Of a stretch of DNA of 64,000 bases, positions 7,358-16,540 are shown one piece after another (the stretch's first letter is position 1; every line of letters begins with the position of its first letter). The stretch covers positions 1 through 64,000 of the forward strand of contig JAGAKG010000028.1 of NCBI GenBank assembly GCA_017625755.1. The letters are read 5' to 3'. The stretch comes from Clostridia bacterium (lineage in GTDB: Bacteria; Bacillota; Clostridia; Oscillospirales; CAG-272). The translations under genes and the position numbers were made by a program. The notes under the pieces are model-generated. The model searched no databases. It saw nothing but the letters and a program-made list of their open reading frames with translations, and was not told the DNA's origin.

Positions 7358-8353
7358 TTACGCGTTCTCTATAATTTCACGAAGCAGAGGTACGAGATGG
7401 TCCGCAACCGTGATATGACCGTCGCGAAGCGGGTGAAGCGGCTCGGGAGATATCCAGCCATAGCTGCTTATGTACTTCACATCACAGCCGTGCTCCGCGT
7501 TATATTTCTCAATATAGGCTCCGAGCTCCTCGTGGAAGGCTCCGCAAAACGCGGAAAGCGAAACGATGATAGAATCGGGGTTCATCGCTCTCACAACATC
7601 AAGCAGCTCGCCGTATTTCACAACATATTCGTCGGCAGGTCTGCGTCTGTCATTAGCGCCGTGATTTATTACGATAATATCCGCTGACTTGTGCGTTATC
7701 GGCGAACCGTCAAAGTTAAACGGATAGGATTTCTGCGCAGCAGGCACATTCGACATTCCCGCCTTTGTGACGCCAACCGCGCCATATCCCATAAATATCG
7801 GGCGCAGGTCAAGTCGCTCCGCCGTGTGCCACGCGTATGTCGCGCAGACATCGTCCTGATATATGCGGTTTATAACATCTGCCTCGTACTGCGGCTCTCC
7901 GTCACAGTAATAGTCCATATCTATGCAAACGCCCTCGGTTATCGAGTCGCCGACAAATTCTATCGTCCTGCGGTTGTCCTCGCCTATCTCTACGGGCTTT
8001 TCGGTGTCAACTCCCTTAAAGGACACCTTGCCGTGAAGCGGTCTGTACCAGCGTCTGTAAACCTCCTCGCCGCCCTTGTATATTATGCGGCATATATGTC
8101 TGCCCTCGGTCTTTGCCATAACTCGGAGATAAGCGTCTATCGGACACTCGAACATATCTCCTCCGTCAAGCTGTACCCAAAGGTGCAAAAACGGAAATCT
8201 GTTCCCCTCAATATCAAAGCAGGCAACCGCTGTCTTACCCTCAAAGGCAAACTCTATATAAGAGCCTGTTGCCGTCGCTTCGGCGTATCTCTCGTCGGTG
8301 ACATCCCATCTTCCCGTAAGTCTTACAGACTTATCTCTGTACGAAACAAACAT
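7358..8353 (-). CDS. SGNH/GDSL esterase with N-terminal beta domain (CE2-like)
   Basis: A 331-residue hydrolase without a signal peptide. The N-terminal ~125 residues look like a beta-sandwich. The SGNH domain follows, with block I FVGDSITEG (catalytic Ser), a Gly in MGYGAVG, the Asn block VINHGANDR, and the Asp/His block PLHPLRDGH. This architecture resembles carbohydrate esterase family 2 deacetylases, which remove acetyl groups from plant polysaccharides or oligosaccharides; a cytoplasmic enzyme would act on imported sugars. It lies 14 nt downstream of the kinase-like gene and in the galT unit, consistent with a sugar role. Substrate is not determinable. Confidence 0.85.
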   Translation of the reverse strand: MFVSYRDKSVRLTGRWDVTDERYAEATATGSYIEFAFEGKTAVACFDIEGNRFPFLHLWVQLDGGDMFECPIDAYLRVMAKTEGRHICRIIYKGGEEVYRRWYRPLHGKVSFKGVDTEKPVEIGEDNRRTIEFVGDSITEGVCIDMDYYCDGEPQYEADVINRIYQDDVCATYAWHTAERLDLRPIFMGYGAVGVTKAGMSNVPAAQKSYPFNFDGSPITHKSADIIVINHGANDRRRPADEYVVKYGELLDVVRAMNPDSIIVSLSAFCGAFHEELGAYIEKYNAEHGCDVKYISSYGWISPEPLHPLRDGHITVADHLVPLLREIIENA

Positions 8354-8367
8354 TATAGTTCTCTCCT

Positions 8368-8988
8368 TTATTTGCTCTTTACCGTCTCAATATAGCTCAT
8401 TACCACATCGACCGCCTTTTCAAAGCTTATTCCCGATGTGTTTACACAGAGGTCGTAATTTGCGACATCATACCAGTTTCTGTTGGTATAATACTTATAG
8501 TACGCAGCTCTCGACCTGTCTATCTTCTCTATCGTCTTTCTTGCCTCCAAGGCAGACATTCCGTAAAGACTTGTGACACGGTTAATACAGGTCTCTTCGT
8601 CGGCATACACGAACAGACGGATAACATTCGGATGATTTTTAAGAATATAATCTCCGCATCTTCCGATAATGATGCAATTCTGCTTATCCGCAAGTTCGCG
8701 GATTATCTTCGCCTGATAGTTGAACAGATTGTCGTCAGATACAAACTCTGCGCTGTCGGGCGAGAGCACATACTCTCCGTAGCTGCGGTTGTATCTTTTG
8801 AAAAGACCGCTCTTTACCTTCTCGTCAGCTCTTCCGAAAAGCTCTATATTTATTCCGCTTTCCTCCGATGCCAGCTTGATAAGGTCGTTGTCGTAATAGT
8901 CACAGTCAAGCCTTTGAGCCAAAAGCTTTCCGATAGTTCTTCCTCCGCTTCCGAAGCCTCTCGCGATTGTTATAACAAGATCTGCCAT
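8368..8988 (-). CDS. Cytidylate kinase-like family protein
   Basis: A 206-residue P-loop protein of the cytidylate kinase 2-like family, distinct from true Cmk. The N-terminus ITIARGFGSGGRTIGKLLA provides the phosphate-binding loop in the modified form typical of this family, followed by DNDLIKLAS and, later, IIGRCGDYIL and the lid-like RVTSLYGMSALEARKTIEKID with RAAYYKYYT. Such genes are common in Clostridia with no proven substrate. It sits 15 nt from galT and 14 nt from the esterase, so it is probably co-transcribed with sugar metabolism genes. Start ATG has GGAGG upstream. Confidence 0.85.
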   Translation of the reverse strand: MADLVITIARGFGSGGRTIGKLLAQRLDCDYYDNDLIKLASEESGINIELFGRADEKVKSGLFKRYNRSYGEYVLSPDSAEFVSDDNLFNYQAKIIRELADKQNCIIIGRCGDYILKNHPNVIRLFVYADEETCINRVTSLYGMSALEARKTIEKIDRSRAAYYKYYTNRNWYDVANYDLCVNTSGISFEKAVDVVMSYIETVKSK

Positions 8989-9003
8989 ATAAACCTCCGT
9001 AAT

Positions 9004-10503
9004 TTATATATTGTTAACGGCATGGATAAATTTCAAAAATGCCGCTTTACCGTCACTATTGCGTTTGTAAACACCCGCGTCCTCAAGCACTCGCACAAAA
9101 GTCTTTCCAATCTCTGTACGGAGAATATCCTCTGTATTCTCTGATGTGAACTCATAATCGCCCTTGAATTTTTCAAACCAGGACTTGTGCTTCTCTATGC
9201 TCTCGCTCTGCGCAAAATCGCGTCCTGAGAGTATGTATTCCTTCATAGTCTCTATCTCAGTCTTGAGTCTCGCGGGAAGGACAGCCAGTCCCATTACCTC
9301 GATAAGACCGATGTTTTCCTTCTTGATGTTGTGAAGCTCGGCGTGAGGATGATATACTCCGAGAGGATGCTCCTCTGTCGTTATATTGTTTCTGAGAACG
9401 AGGTCAAGCTCGAATTTTCCGTCTCTTATTCTCGCTATCGGCGTTATCGTGTTGTGCGGCTCTCCGTCGGTCTCAGCGAATATGAACGCCGCCTCGTCGG
9501 TATATCCTCTCCACGCGAGAAGAATTTTGTCGGCGAGAGAGACAAGTCTCTCCTTGCTCTCGCCCGAAAGCCTTATAACAGACATAGGCCACTTGACTAT
9601 TCCCGCCTCGATATCCTCAAAGCCCGCAAAGCTGAGCTTTTCCTCAATACCTGCCTTAGCCATAGCAAAGGTGTAATGTCCTCCCTGCATATGGTCGTGC
9701 GAGAGTATCGAGCCGCCGACTATCGGAAGGTCGGCATTTGAGCCGAGGAAATAGTGTGGAAAAAGTTCTACAAAATCGAGTATCTTTTCAAAAGTCGCTC
9801 TGTCTATCTTCATCGGAGTATGCTCCGAATTTAAGGCTATACAATGCTCGTTGTAATAAACATAGGGTGAATACTGCAAAAACCACGGCTTTCCCGCCAT
9901 AGTTATCGGGATTATTCTGTGATTCTGACGCGCGGGTCTTGCCGCGTTGCCCGAATACCCCTCGTTTTCGGCACAAAGCAGACACTTTGGATATCCACCC
10001 TGCGGCATAAGCTTCGCCGCGGCTATCGCCTTGGGGTCCTTCTCGGGCTTCGAAAGATTTACGGTTATATCAAATTCACCGTACTCGCTCTCGGTAGTCC
10101 ATTTAAGATCCTTTGAAACTCTGTATGTCCTGATATAGTCGCTGTTGCGGCTCAGGTCATAGTAGTAATTCGTGGCACACTCGGGGGATATGGCGTAATT
10201 CGCCGTAAAATTCCTTATCACCTCGGACGGTCTTGGCGTGAGAATTCCCATAAGCTTCGTGTCAAAGAGGTCGCGGTATGTAACGGTATTTTCCTCTATT
10301 TTTCCGTTTTCATAAGCATAATCGCAAAGAGCGCCCAGAATCTCCTCGAGTGGAGCAGATTCAACCGTCTCGGGCGATGTGTATTCATACACTCCAAGCT
10401 CCTCCATTATGCGGTTTGTCATATACACGCGGTCGCTCTGCTCAATGAGCTTTTTCTCGCACGCATAGTCTATAAGCTGTTTTATTCTTACAGAAATATC
10501 CAT
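9004..10503 (-). CDS. galT: UDP-glucose--hexose-1-phosphate uridylyltransferase, class II
   Basis: A 499-residue GalT of the Firmicutes class II type (about 490-510 residues, unlike the ~350-residue class I enzyme). It transfers UMP from UDP-glucose to galactose-1-phosphate in the Leloir pathway. Visible motifs are GYPKCLLCAENEGYSG, LSHDHMQGGHYTFAMA and GVYHPHAELHNIKKENIG. The ATG at 10503 has AAAGG seven bases upstream; an upstream TTG is less likely. A sigma-A promoter lies at 10543-10571. It heads an operon with the cytidylate-kinase-like and esterase genes; galK and galE are not adjacent. Confidence 0.93.
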   Translation of the reverse strand: MDISVRIKQLIDYACEKKLIEQSDRVYMTNRIMEELGVYEYTSPETVESAPLEEILGALCDYAYENGKIEENTVTYRDLFDTKLMGILTPRPSEVIRNFTANYAISPECATNYYYDLSRNSDYIRTYRVSKDLKWTTESEYGEFDITVNLSKPEKDPKAIAAAKLMPQGGYPKCLLCAENEGYSGNAARPARQNHRIIPITMAGKPWFLQYSPYVYYNEHCIALNSEHTPMKIDRATFEKILDFVELFPHYFLGSNADLPIVGGSILSHDHMQGGHYTFAMAKAGIEEKLSFAGFEDIEAGIVKWPMSVIRLSGESKERLVSLADKILLAWRGYTDEAAFIFAETDGEPHNTITPIARIRDGKFELDLVLRNNITTEEHPLGVYHPHAELHNIKKENIGLIEVMGLAVLPARLKTEIETMKEYILSGRDFAQSESIEKHKSWFEKFKGDYEFTSENTEDILRTEIGKTFVRVLEDAGVYKRNSDGKAAFLKFIHAVNNI

Positions 10504-10542
10504 TTTTAATCCTTTCAAAAAATAAAATTATCTACCAAGAAC

Positions 10543-10571
10543 ATTTTACCACAAATAAGCTGCAGTGTCAA
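10543..10571 (-). promoter_or_regulatory. galT operon promoter
   Basis: Minus-strand TTGACA (plus 10566-10571) and TAAAAT (plus 10543-10548), spacing 17 bp, about 33 nt before the Shine-Dalgarno sequence. Confidence 0.8.
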
Positions 10572-10639
10572 AGGTTTTGGAAAATATTATCTCTAAAATT
10601 TGAAATTTTGACATTCTGTTGTTTTATTTTTTATTCACG

Positions 10640-10730
10640 GACAGTCGAGGACGCCTGTCCCTACAAGGTATAACATAATTTATTCGCGTATTTGCAACCT
10701 ACCCCTCGTGATTCTTCGCTACGCTCAAGA
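10640..10730. repeat. Dispersed intergenic repeat with two hairpins
   Basis: GGACAG/CTGTCC (about 10640-10661) and a longer CCCCTCG...CGAGGGG hairpin with ATTCTT/AAGAAT inner pairing (about 10695-10745). The stretch around CCTACCCCTC recurs in degenerate form at 32219-32232, so it is probably a member of a dispersed family. No coding potential is seen. Confidence 0.5.
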
Positions 10731-10759
10731 ATGACGCGAGGGGGTATGCCAAACAAATA

Positions 10760-10806
10760 CAATCGACGGAATGTAAACGCTTTGGCGTTTACATTCCGTC
10801 GATTAT
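10760..10806. terminator. Long perfect hairpin downstream of leuS
   Basis: AATCGACGGAATGTAAACGC and its complement flank a TTTG loop, with a T-rich run on the plus-strand side and a moderately T-rich flank on the minus strand. It could terminate leuS transcription or partly insulate galT. Confidence 0.65.
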
Positions 10807-10890
10807 TTTCCTTATAAAAAGCCACGAGATACAAGCTCACAATACGGTTTCCTACACAAACCCTTTTGCTTCAAAAGGTTTGAAGGGTGA

Positions 10891-10923
10891 CTGGGGGGAA
10901 CTTTCCTCAAAAGTTCCCCCCAG
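10891..10923. repeat. G-run palindrome after leuS
   Basis: CTGGGGGGAACTTT (10891-10904) and AAAGTTCCCCCCAG (10910-10923) are exact complements. It lies 17 nt beyond the leuS stop. No T tract follows on the minus strand, so it may be a 3' stabiliser or repeat. A related palindrome occurs at 22844-22867. Confidence 0.6.
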
Positions 10924-10939
10924 AAAAACCGCGTCTCTA

Positions 10940-13342
10940 TTATCTGACAACTATATTAACTATCTTGTTAGGCACAGCGATTTCCTTAACTATCGTCTTG
11001 CCGTCGATAGCAGCCGCCACACGCTCGTCAGCCTTAGCGAGGGCGATAGCCTCGTCCTTCGGGCAGTTAAGCGGAAGCATAACGGTTGCCTTGAGCTTAC
11101 CGTTGACCTGAACGGCAATCTCTACCGAGGAATCGACGGTCTTTGCCTCGTCGTAAGAGGGCCACTCTGCAAGCGAGCAGAAGCCTTCTCCGCCGAGCTG
11201 CTCCCAAAGCTCCTCACAGATATGCGGAGCTATCGGGCAAAGCAGACGAACGAGAGTACCAAGCTCGTCGAGCGTCAGGTGTCCGACCTCGAATATATCG
11301 TTGAGCAAGCCCATCATAGCGGCGATTGCCGTGTTGAACTTAAGCTCCTCTATATCGTTAGTAACCTTCTTGACAGTCTTGTTGATAGCAACCTCAAGCT
11401 CGGGAGTTACTCCTCTGCCCTTTGCTATCGTCGTAAGGTCTGCAAATCTCTCTATAAATCGCTTACAGCCCTTCATACTCGAATCCGACCACGGAGCCGC
11501 GCTGCCGTAATCACCCATAAAGAGCACATAGGTACGAAGAACATCTGCGCCGTATGTGTCGACAACATCGTTGGGGTCTATGACATTACCCTTCGACTTA
11601 CTCATTTTGTCTCCGTCAGGACCGAGGATAAGTCCCTGAGCCGTTCTCTTTGCGTAAGGCTCGTCGCAGGGTACAATTCCGAGGTCGTAAAGGAACTTGT
11701 GCCAGAAGCGGGAGTATATCATATGTCTCGTTACATGCTCCATACCGCCGTTGTACCAATCGACAGGCAACCAATATTTCATTTTTTCCATATCGGCAAT
11801 TCCCGTTGAGCAATGCGGGTCGATATAACGCAGGAAATACCAGGACGAGCCTGCCCACTGAGGCATCGTGTCTGTCTCGCGCTTAGCTGCTCCGCCGCAT
11901 CTCGGGCACTTGCAGTTCACAAAGGACTCTATCTTAGCGAGAGGACTCTCTCCGCCCTCACCCGGGGCAAACTCCTTCACCTCAGGCAGACGCAGAGGAA
12001 GCTCCTCGTAGGGTACGGAAACAAGTCCGCACTTCTCACAGTGTACTATCGGGATAGGCTCTCCCCAATATCTCTGACGGTTGAACGCCCAGTCCTTCAT
12101 CTTGTACTGAACGCCCTCCTCGCCTATTCCCTCGCTCTCGAGGAATTCAAGCGTCTTTGCAATAGCGTCCTTCTTGGTAGCTATACCGTTAAGGAAGCCC
12201 GAGTTTATCATCTCGCCGTCGCCCGTATAGGCACCCTCGGAGAGGTCGCCACCCTTGATGACCTGAATGATATCTATACCGAACTTCTTAGCGAAGTCAT
12301 AGTCTCTCTCGTCGTGCGCGGGAACCGCCATAATAGCGCCCGTTCCGTAGCCCATCATAACATAGTCGGCAATAAATATCGGAATTTCCTTTCCGTTGAT
12401 GGGATTGATAGCCGCAACGCCCTCTATCTTCACGCCCGTCTTGTCCTTGACGAGCTGAGTTCTCTCAAACTCGGTCTTCTTCGCGCACTCCTCGCGGTAT
12501 GCCTTAAGCGCGTCGATATTCTTTATCTTATGAGCGAGCTTCTCGATTATCGGATGCTCGGGAGCTATGACCATAAATGTAACTCCGAAAAGCGTGTCGC
12601 ATCTCGTTGTATATATACGGAGCTGCTCGCCCTCCTCGGTGAGCTTGAAATTAACGAAGGCTCCCGTGGATTTTCCTATCCAGTTGACCTGTTGCTGCTT
12701 TACATTGGGTAAGTAATCAACCTTCTCGAGTCCCTCAAGAAGCTTGTCGGCATACTTAGTGATACGAAGATACCATACATCCTTCGATTTCTGAACTATG
12801 TCGCTGTGACAGATATCGCACTTTCCGCCCTGAGAGTCCTCGTTCGAGAGAACGACCTTGCAGGAAGGACAGTAATTGACGAGCGCGGTATCTCTGTACG
12901 CCATACCGTTCTCAAAGAGCTTCAGGAAGATATACTGCGTCCAGCGGTAATACTCCTCCTCAGTCGTATCTATAACTCTCGTCCAGTCGAAGGAAAATCC
13001 GACTCTCTTGAGCTGAGATGTAAACTTTTCGATATTTCTGTCGGTAACGACTCTGGGGTGAACGCCCGTTTTTATCGCGGTGTTCTCGGTAGGAAGACCG
13101 TACGCGTCAAAGCCTATCGGGAAAAGGACATTGTATCCCTGCATTCTTCTCTTTCTCGATACCACCTCGAGTCCCGAATACGCCTTGATATGTCCGACAT
13201 GCATTCCCGAGCCCGAGGGATAAGGGAATTCCACGAGTCCGTAGAATTTGGGCTTATCCGAGCCGTCCTGCGCCTCAAATATATGCGCTTCTTCCCAACG
13301 CTTTTGCCATTTACTTTCAATTTCAGAACAATTGTATTTCAT
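10940..13342 (-). CDS. leuS: Leucyl-tRNA synthetase
   Basis: An 800-residue class I aminoacyl-tRNA synthetase. The HIGH box is HVGH in FPYPSGSGMHVGHIKAY near residue 45, and KMSKSKGNV is near residue 580. Between them lie a zinc-binding segment (NYCPSCKVVLSNEDSQGG, then CDIC) and the CP1 editing domain with the threonine-rich TTRCDTLFG. Length fits the bacterial form (800-860). No T-box leader is visible; it starts 30 nt after rsfS and should share that transcript. Confidence 0.98.
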   Translation of the reverse strand: MKYNCSEIESKWQKRWEEAHIFEAQDGSDKPKFYGLVEFPYPSGSGMHVGHIKAYSGLEVVSRKRRMQGYNVLFPIGFDAYGLPTENTAIKTGVHPRVVTDRNIEKFTSQLKRVGFSFDWTRVIDTTEEEYYRWTQYIFLKLFENGMAYRDTALVNYCPSCKVVLSNEDSQGGKCDICHSDIVQKSKDVWYLRITKYADKLLEGLEKVDYLPNVKQQQVNWIGKSTGAFVNFKLTEEGEQLRIYTTRCDTLFGVTFMVIAPEHPIIEKLAHKIKNIDALKAYREECAKKTEFERTQLVKDKTGVKIEGVAAINPINGKEIPIFIADYVMMGYGTGAIMAVPAHDERDYDFAKKFGIDIIQVIKGGDLSEGAYTGDGEMINSGFLNGIATKKDAIAKTLEFLESEGIGEEGVQYKMKDWAFNRQRYWGEPIPIVHCEKCGLVSVPYEELPLRLPEVKEFAPGEGGESPLAKIESFVNCKCPRCGGAAKRETDTMPQWAGSSWYFLRYIDPHCSTGIADMEKMKYWLPVDWYNGGMEHVTRHMIYSRFWHKFLYDLGIVPCDEPYAKRTAQGLILGPDGDKMSKSKGNVIDPNDVVDTYGADVLRTYVLFMGDYGSAAPWSDSSMKGCKRFIERFADLTTIAKGRGVTPELEVAINKTVKKVTNDIEELKFNTAIAAMMGLLNDIFEVGHLTLDELGTLVRLLCPIAPHICEELWEQLGGEGFCSLAEWPSYDEAKTVDSSVEIAVQVNGKLKATVMLPLNCPKDEAIALAKADERVAAAIDGKTIVKEIAVPNKIVNIVVR

Positions 13343-13372
13343 TTATCCGTCCAAGCCTTTCTAGGTTAATTA

Positions 13373-13768
13373 TTAGTCTTTATCAGAAAGAGATACTGAG
13401 GTCGAATCTCCGTAGAGCTTGTCGAGATTGTAAAACTCTCTCGCCTCTCTGCTGAAAACATGTACTATAACATGGCTGTAATCCATCAGTATCCACGAAT
13501 TGTTGTCTCTGCCCTCTACATTGTAGGGAGTAGCGCCTCTCTGCTCGAGTCTGTACTCAACCTCGCCGACGAGCGCCTTGACCTGCGTGCTGGAGTTACC
13601 CGTACAAAGCACGAAATACTCTGCGATCACGGTCTTTTCCTCTACATGAATGATCTTTATATCCTTTCCCTTCTTTGAGTCAAGCACCTCTGCGATCGCC
13701 TCGGCAAGCTCCTTCGCCGTTGCGTCCTCAAGAGATGGCATAGCCTCTGTAATCTTTTCTTCCGTCAT
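13373..13768 (-). CDS. rsfS: Ribosomal silencing factor RsfS
   Basis: A 131-residue protein of the RsfS/Iojap family, which binds ribosomal protein uL14 and blocks subunit joining during starvation. The core matches: AEAIAEVLDSKKGKDI, YFVLCTGNSSTQVKALVGEVE, NSWILMDYSHVIVHVFS and REFYNLDKLYGD. The gene follows the yqeK-LCP pair and precedes leuS; nadD-yqeK-(LCP)-rsfS is a common Firmicutes order. Confidence 0.96.
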   Translation of the reverse strand: MTEEKITEAMPSLEDATAKELAEAIAEVLDSKKGKDIKIIHVEEKTVIAEYFVLCTGNSSTQVKALVGEVEYRLEQRGATPYNVEGRDNNSWILMDYSHVIVHVFSREAREFYNLDKLYGDSTSVSLSDKD

Positions 13769-13841
13769 TTCAGATTTCCTTTCTTAATACTTACAATACT
13801 ATATTTTAATCCATAAAGGACATTTTGTCAATATCAATAAT

Positions 13842-14882
13842 TCAGCGTTTTTGTATTCCTATGCCGTTTTGGTTTATATCCGACACATCCGAGCGATGAT
13901 ACTCTATGTCCGAGTCGTATATCCGCATTATCTCACCGTAAGACGGATTGCAGAAAACTCTCTCGCAATCAAACCCCGAACCGTCCGACTCGGCTCCAAG
14001 ATACTCCGACAGCACCCTTACCGCAGCGCTCCTTGAAAGCACATAGTACCAAGCGCCGCCCGAGCTTATCTGAATATCCTCGCCCGCAAGCGTGAGCATA
14101 CCGACATTCTCCGCCTTGATATCAAGCACCGTCAACGCAAGGTCGGTTATATTCTTCATATCGAGATTTGTTTGTATATCCCCCATAACCGCGCTTATCA
14201 TTTTAACGAAGGATACGGGTGTCATAGTCTCGGACACCTTTTTTATAAACGCCGCCATAAAGAGCTTCTGCGCGTCGATTCTGCCGAGGTCTCCGCGAAC
14301 ATATCCCGAGCGGTACCTGACAAACTTCTCCGCCGCCTCTCCGTCAAGCGTCTGAGGACCTGCGTCAAGGTGAATTGAAAGCCCCTGATAAGGGTCGTTA
14401 TAATCCATATCAAACGGCAAATCTATCTCCACTCCGCCAACGGCGTCGACCACCTTAACGAAGGCGTCAAGTGTGAAAACGAAATATCCGTCTATATCCA
14501 CGCCCATAGAGTCCGAGAGAAAATCGCAGAGCTTATCAGCACCGCCGAGTATCGCCATAGCTCCATTTAGCTTTTTGTAGCTCCTCTTTGAGTATCTTGC
14601 GTATGTGTCTCGGGGTATCTGCACGATATCCGCTCGCTTACCCTCGGTATCCACCGAGACGAGCATCATCACATCGGTAAGCCCCGAGGCTCTGTCGCAC
14701 CCGAGAAGCAGGAAATTGACTCTGTCCGAGTCTCTGACCCCTATCGCAGGCGCGTCATTATTCTCACTCTCAACCACATCTTTGCTATTTTGAGAAATCA
14801 CTGCCATAAAAGCGAATAGCGATATCAGCATCGCAAAGCCGCAGCTTATGGCTATTATCTGTTTTTTGTAATTTACTTTCAT
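13842..14882 (-). CDS. LytR-CpsA-Psr family cell wall glycopolymer transferase
   Basis: A 346-residue LCP protein that attaches teichoic acid-like polymers or capsule to peptidoglycan outside the cell. A single N-terminal transmembrane helix (about 9-28) is followed by the LCP domain: FLLLGCD, TDVMMLVSVD, IVQIPRDTYA (the Arg-Asp pair that binds the pyrophosphate lipid), the AVGGVEIDLPFDMDYND block and FVRYRSG with DLGRIDAQK. The ATG at 14882 is chosen because GGAGAG is seven bases upstream; two upstream candidate starts lack a site. The initiation region sits in a hairpin (see regulatory entry). Confidence 0.93.
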   Translation of the reverse strand: MKVNYKKQIIAISCGFAMLISLFAFMAVISQNSKDVVESENNDAPAIGVRDSDRVNFLLLGCDRASGLTDVMMLVSVDTEGKRADIVQIPRDTYARYSKRSYKKLNGAMAILGGADKLCDFLSDSMGVDIDGYFVFTLDAFVKVVDAVGGVEIDLPFDMDYNDPYQGLSIHLDAGPQTLDGEAAEKFVRYRSGYVRGDLGRIDAQKLFMAAFIKKVSETMTPVSFVKMISAVMGDIQTNLDMKNITDLALTVLDIKAENVGMLTLAGEDIQISSGGAWYYVLSRSAAVRVLSEYLGAESDGSGFDCERVFCNPSYGEIMRIYDSDIEYHRSDVSDINQNGIGIQKR

Positions 14883-14931
14883 ACGCGGACTCTCCATTCT
14901 ACATATCAAATTCAATATGTAAGTCCGCGCG
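14881..14931 (-). promoter_or_regulatory. Hairpin enclosing the LCP ribosome binding site
   Basis: On the minus strand CGCGGACT pairs with AGTCCGCG just before the ATG, and within it TACATAT pairs with ATATGTA; GGAG lies in the bulge between the two helices. It could modulate translation initiation. No ligand or factor is implied by the sequence. Confidence 0.5.
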
Positions 14932-14935
14932 AAAA

Positions 14936-15598
14936 TTATTTGCGCTCTATCCTCTTTACGGCAAGCTCGTTTCTCGCCGCTACCGTATCGGGGCTTATCG
15001 GAACTCCCTCGTCGAGGAGTCCGCGCATAGTCATATCAAAAGAAAGCACGAGCGTGTCGTCAAGATGCGCAAGTCTCTGCTCTGACGACATATTATCAAT
15101 ATCCGCTCCAAAGAAATACTCCCTGAGCCTTACGCAATCCTCAAAGGTTCGCGACATATCAATGTAGTCCGCAAGATAGACAAGCTTCTCGCAAAGCGTC
15201 ATTCCCGCCCTGCCCGTGGTGTGCCATCTCACGCAGTCGACCACCTCGCCGTCGGCAAAATCGGGATATTCACTCTCAATGAGCGCCGCCGCAGTCTTTG
15301 CGTGAAAGGTTTTGGGCGCGTGGTAATCGGTTACCGTAACGGCTATTCCAAACCTTGCGCAAAGCATTATCTGCATATCGAGGGAATATTCCTTCGTAAG
15401 GTCGTGAAGCAGAGCCGCCGCGCGGAGAATAAGCTCCTTTTCGGGGGCGTAATAGTGCGCAAGTCTTGCCACCATTTTCTCGACCTCAATGGTATGTCTG
15501 TATCTTTTCTCCGACATTCCGCCGCTGTTTTTCTTATTCTCAAGGCTCTGTCTCAGAGAGTTGAGCATTTCCTCATTTATCTGTTTTCCGTCACACAT
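14936..15598 (-). CDS. yqeK: YqeK family HD hydrolase (Ap4A hydrolase)
   Basis: A 220-residue HD-domain protein of the YqeK family, which hydrolyses diadenosine tetraphosphate symmetrically to ADP. HD metal ligands are seen in RHTIEVEKM, AALLHDLTKEY, TFHAKTAAALI and LVYLADYID. An extra ~20 residues at each end have no assigned role. It overlaps the end of nadD by 8 nt, so translation is coupled; nadD and yqeK are adjacent in most Firmicutes. Confidence 0.94.
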   Translation of the reverse strand: MCDGKQINEEMLNSLRQSLENKKNSGGMSEKRYRHTIEVEKMVARLAHYYAPEKELILRAAALLHDLTKEYSLDMQIMLCARFGIAVTVTDYHAPKTFHAKTAAALIESEYPDFADGEVVDCVRWHTTGRAGMTLCEKLVYLADYIDMSRTFEDCVRLREYFFGADIDNMSSEQRLAHLDDTLVLSFDMTMRGLLDEGVPISPDTVAARNELAVKRIERK

Positions 15599-16205
15599 AA
15601 AGCCCTCTCTCCTTTATATATTGCGCCACAAGGGGCGGAACCATACCCGAGATATCCCTGCCCTCTTTAATAGCAAGTCTTATATCGGTCGAGGATATTT
15701 CTATCGGCTCGGTGAGTATCCGCCTGAACATAACCCCATATTTGTTATAATACTCAGTTATCTTGGCGATTATCCTGCCCTCAAGGATTTTATCCTTCTC
15801 CCGTCTAACATAGGCGGGATAGCACATTCCGAGAATATCCTCGAAGCGATACCATCTGTCAAAGGTCAGCACCATGTCTGTTCCGCAGAGCAAAAACAGC
15901 TTTTTGTCCTCGCCCGAAAGCTCCCTCAGAGTATCGTATGTGTAGCTCTTTCCGCCTCGGCGTATCTCCATATCGGAAACTATGACTCCGTCTATTCCGC
16001 TGAAGGCAAGCTCGCACATACGAAGCCTTTCCTCGGGACTGTCCGCAAAGTCGACCTCCTTATGTGGCGGCAGACAGGTGGGGATAATATAGAGGTAATC
16101 CAGCTTCATTTGCCGCATAAACGCCACCGCCGAATCGACATGTCCGTTATGAACAGGGGCAAATGTACCTCCGTACACGCCAACCCTGAGCTTATCGTCA
16201 AGCAT
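15591..16205 (-). CDS. nadD: Nicotinate-nucleotide adenylyltransferase
   Basis: A 204-residue nucleotidyltransferase that makes deamido-NAD from nicotinate mononucleotide and ATP. It has VGVYGGTFAPVHNGHV with the GxFxPxHxGH motif, IIPTCLPPHKE, and the C-terminal ISSTDIRLAIKEGRDISGMVP (the SSTxIR motif). The start at 16205 is supported by GGAGGTGAGG; an upstream ATG is in frame but has no site. Confidence 0.96.
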   Translation of the reverse strand: MLDDKLRVGVYGGTFAPVHNGHVDSAVAFMRQMKLDYLYIIPTCLPPHKEVDFADSPEERLRMCELAFSGIDGVIVSDMEIRRGGKSYTYDTLRELSGEDKKLFLLCGTDMVLTFDRWYRFEDILGMCYPAYVRREKDKILEGRIIAKITEYYNKYGVMFRRILTEPIEISSTDIRLAIKEGRDISGMVPPLVAQYIKERGLYV

Positions 16206-16238
16206 TACCTCACCTCCAAATCCTGCCAAACAAAATAA

Positions 16239-16526
16239 TCAAAGCTCTATTCGCTTATTTTTCTCAGACTCGCGGTAAAGAATTATCTTTCTTCCGATAA
16301 CCCCCGCAACCTCGGCGCCAAGCGCCTCGCCAAGCTCGTCTGCCGCCTCTCTGGGCGTATATCCGCAATTCTCAAGCACCGAAAGCTTGATAAGCTCTCT
16401 CGCTTCGAGCGCGTCGGATATCGTTTTTATCATATTCTCGCTTATTCCGCCCTTGCCTATCTGCATTATAGTCGGTTCGCCGTTGGCAAGAGAACGAAGA
16501 TAAGCCCTCTGTTTTGATGTTATCAT
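16239..16526 (-). CDS. yhbY: YhbY-type RNA-binding protein (CRM domain)
   Basis: A 95-residue single CRM-domain protein associated with pre-50S ribosomes. It begins with the family signature LTSKQRAYLRSLAN-like sequence (ITSKQRAYLRSLAN), then the GKGGISENMI loop (GxGG motif), and ends with the predicted GRKIILYRES strand. It lies between rdgB and nadD in a ribosome- and nucleotide-maintenance cluster. Confidence 0.95.
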   Translation of the reverse strand: MITSKQRAYLRSLANGEPTIMQIGKGGISENMIKTISDALEARELIKLSVLENCGYTPREAADELGEALGAEVAGVIGRKIILYRESEKNKRIEL

Positions 16527-16540
16527 ATCTATCCTCTTTT

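Noticed and set aside
10504..10939. T-box or other riboswitch for leuS or galT
   Set aside because: No T-box sequence or specifier stem is present; only hairpins, a repeat, and the galT promoter are seen.
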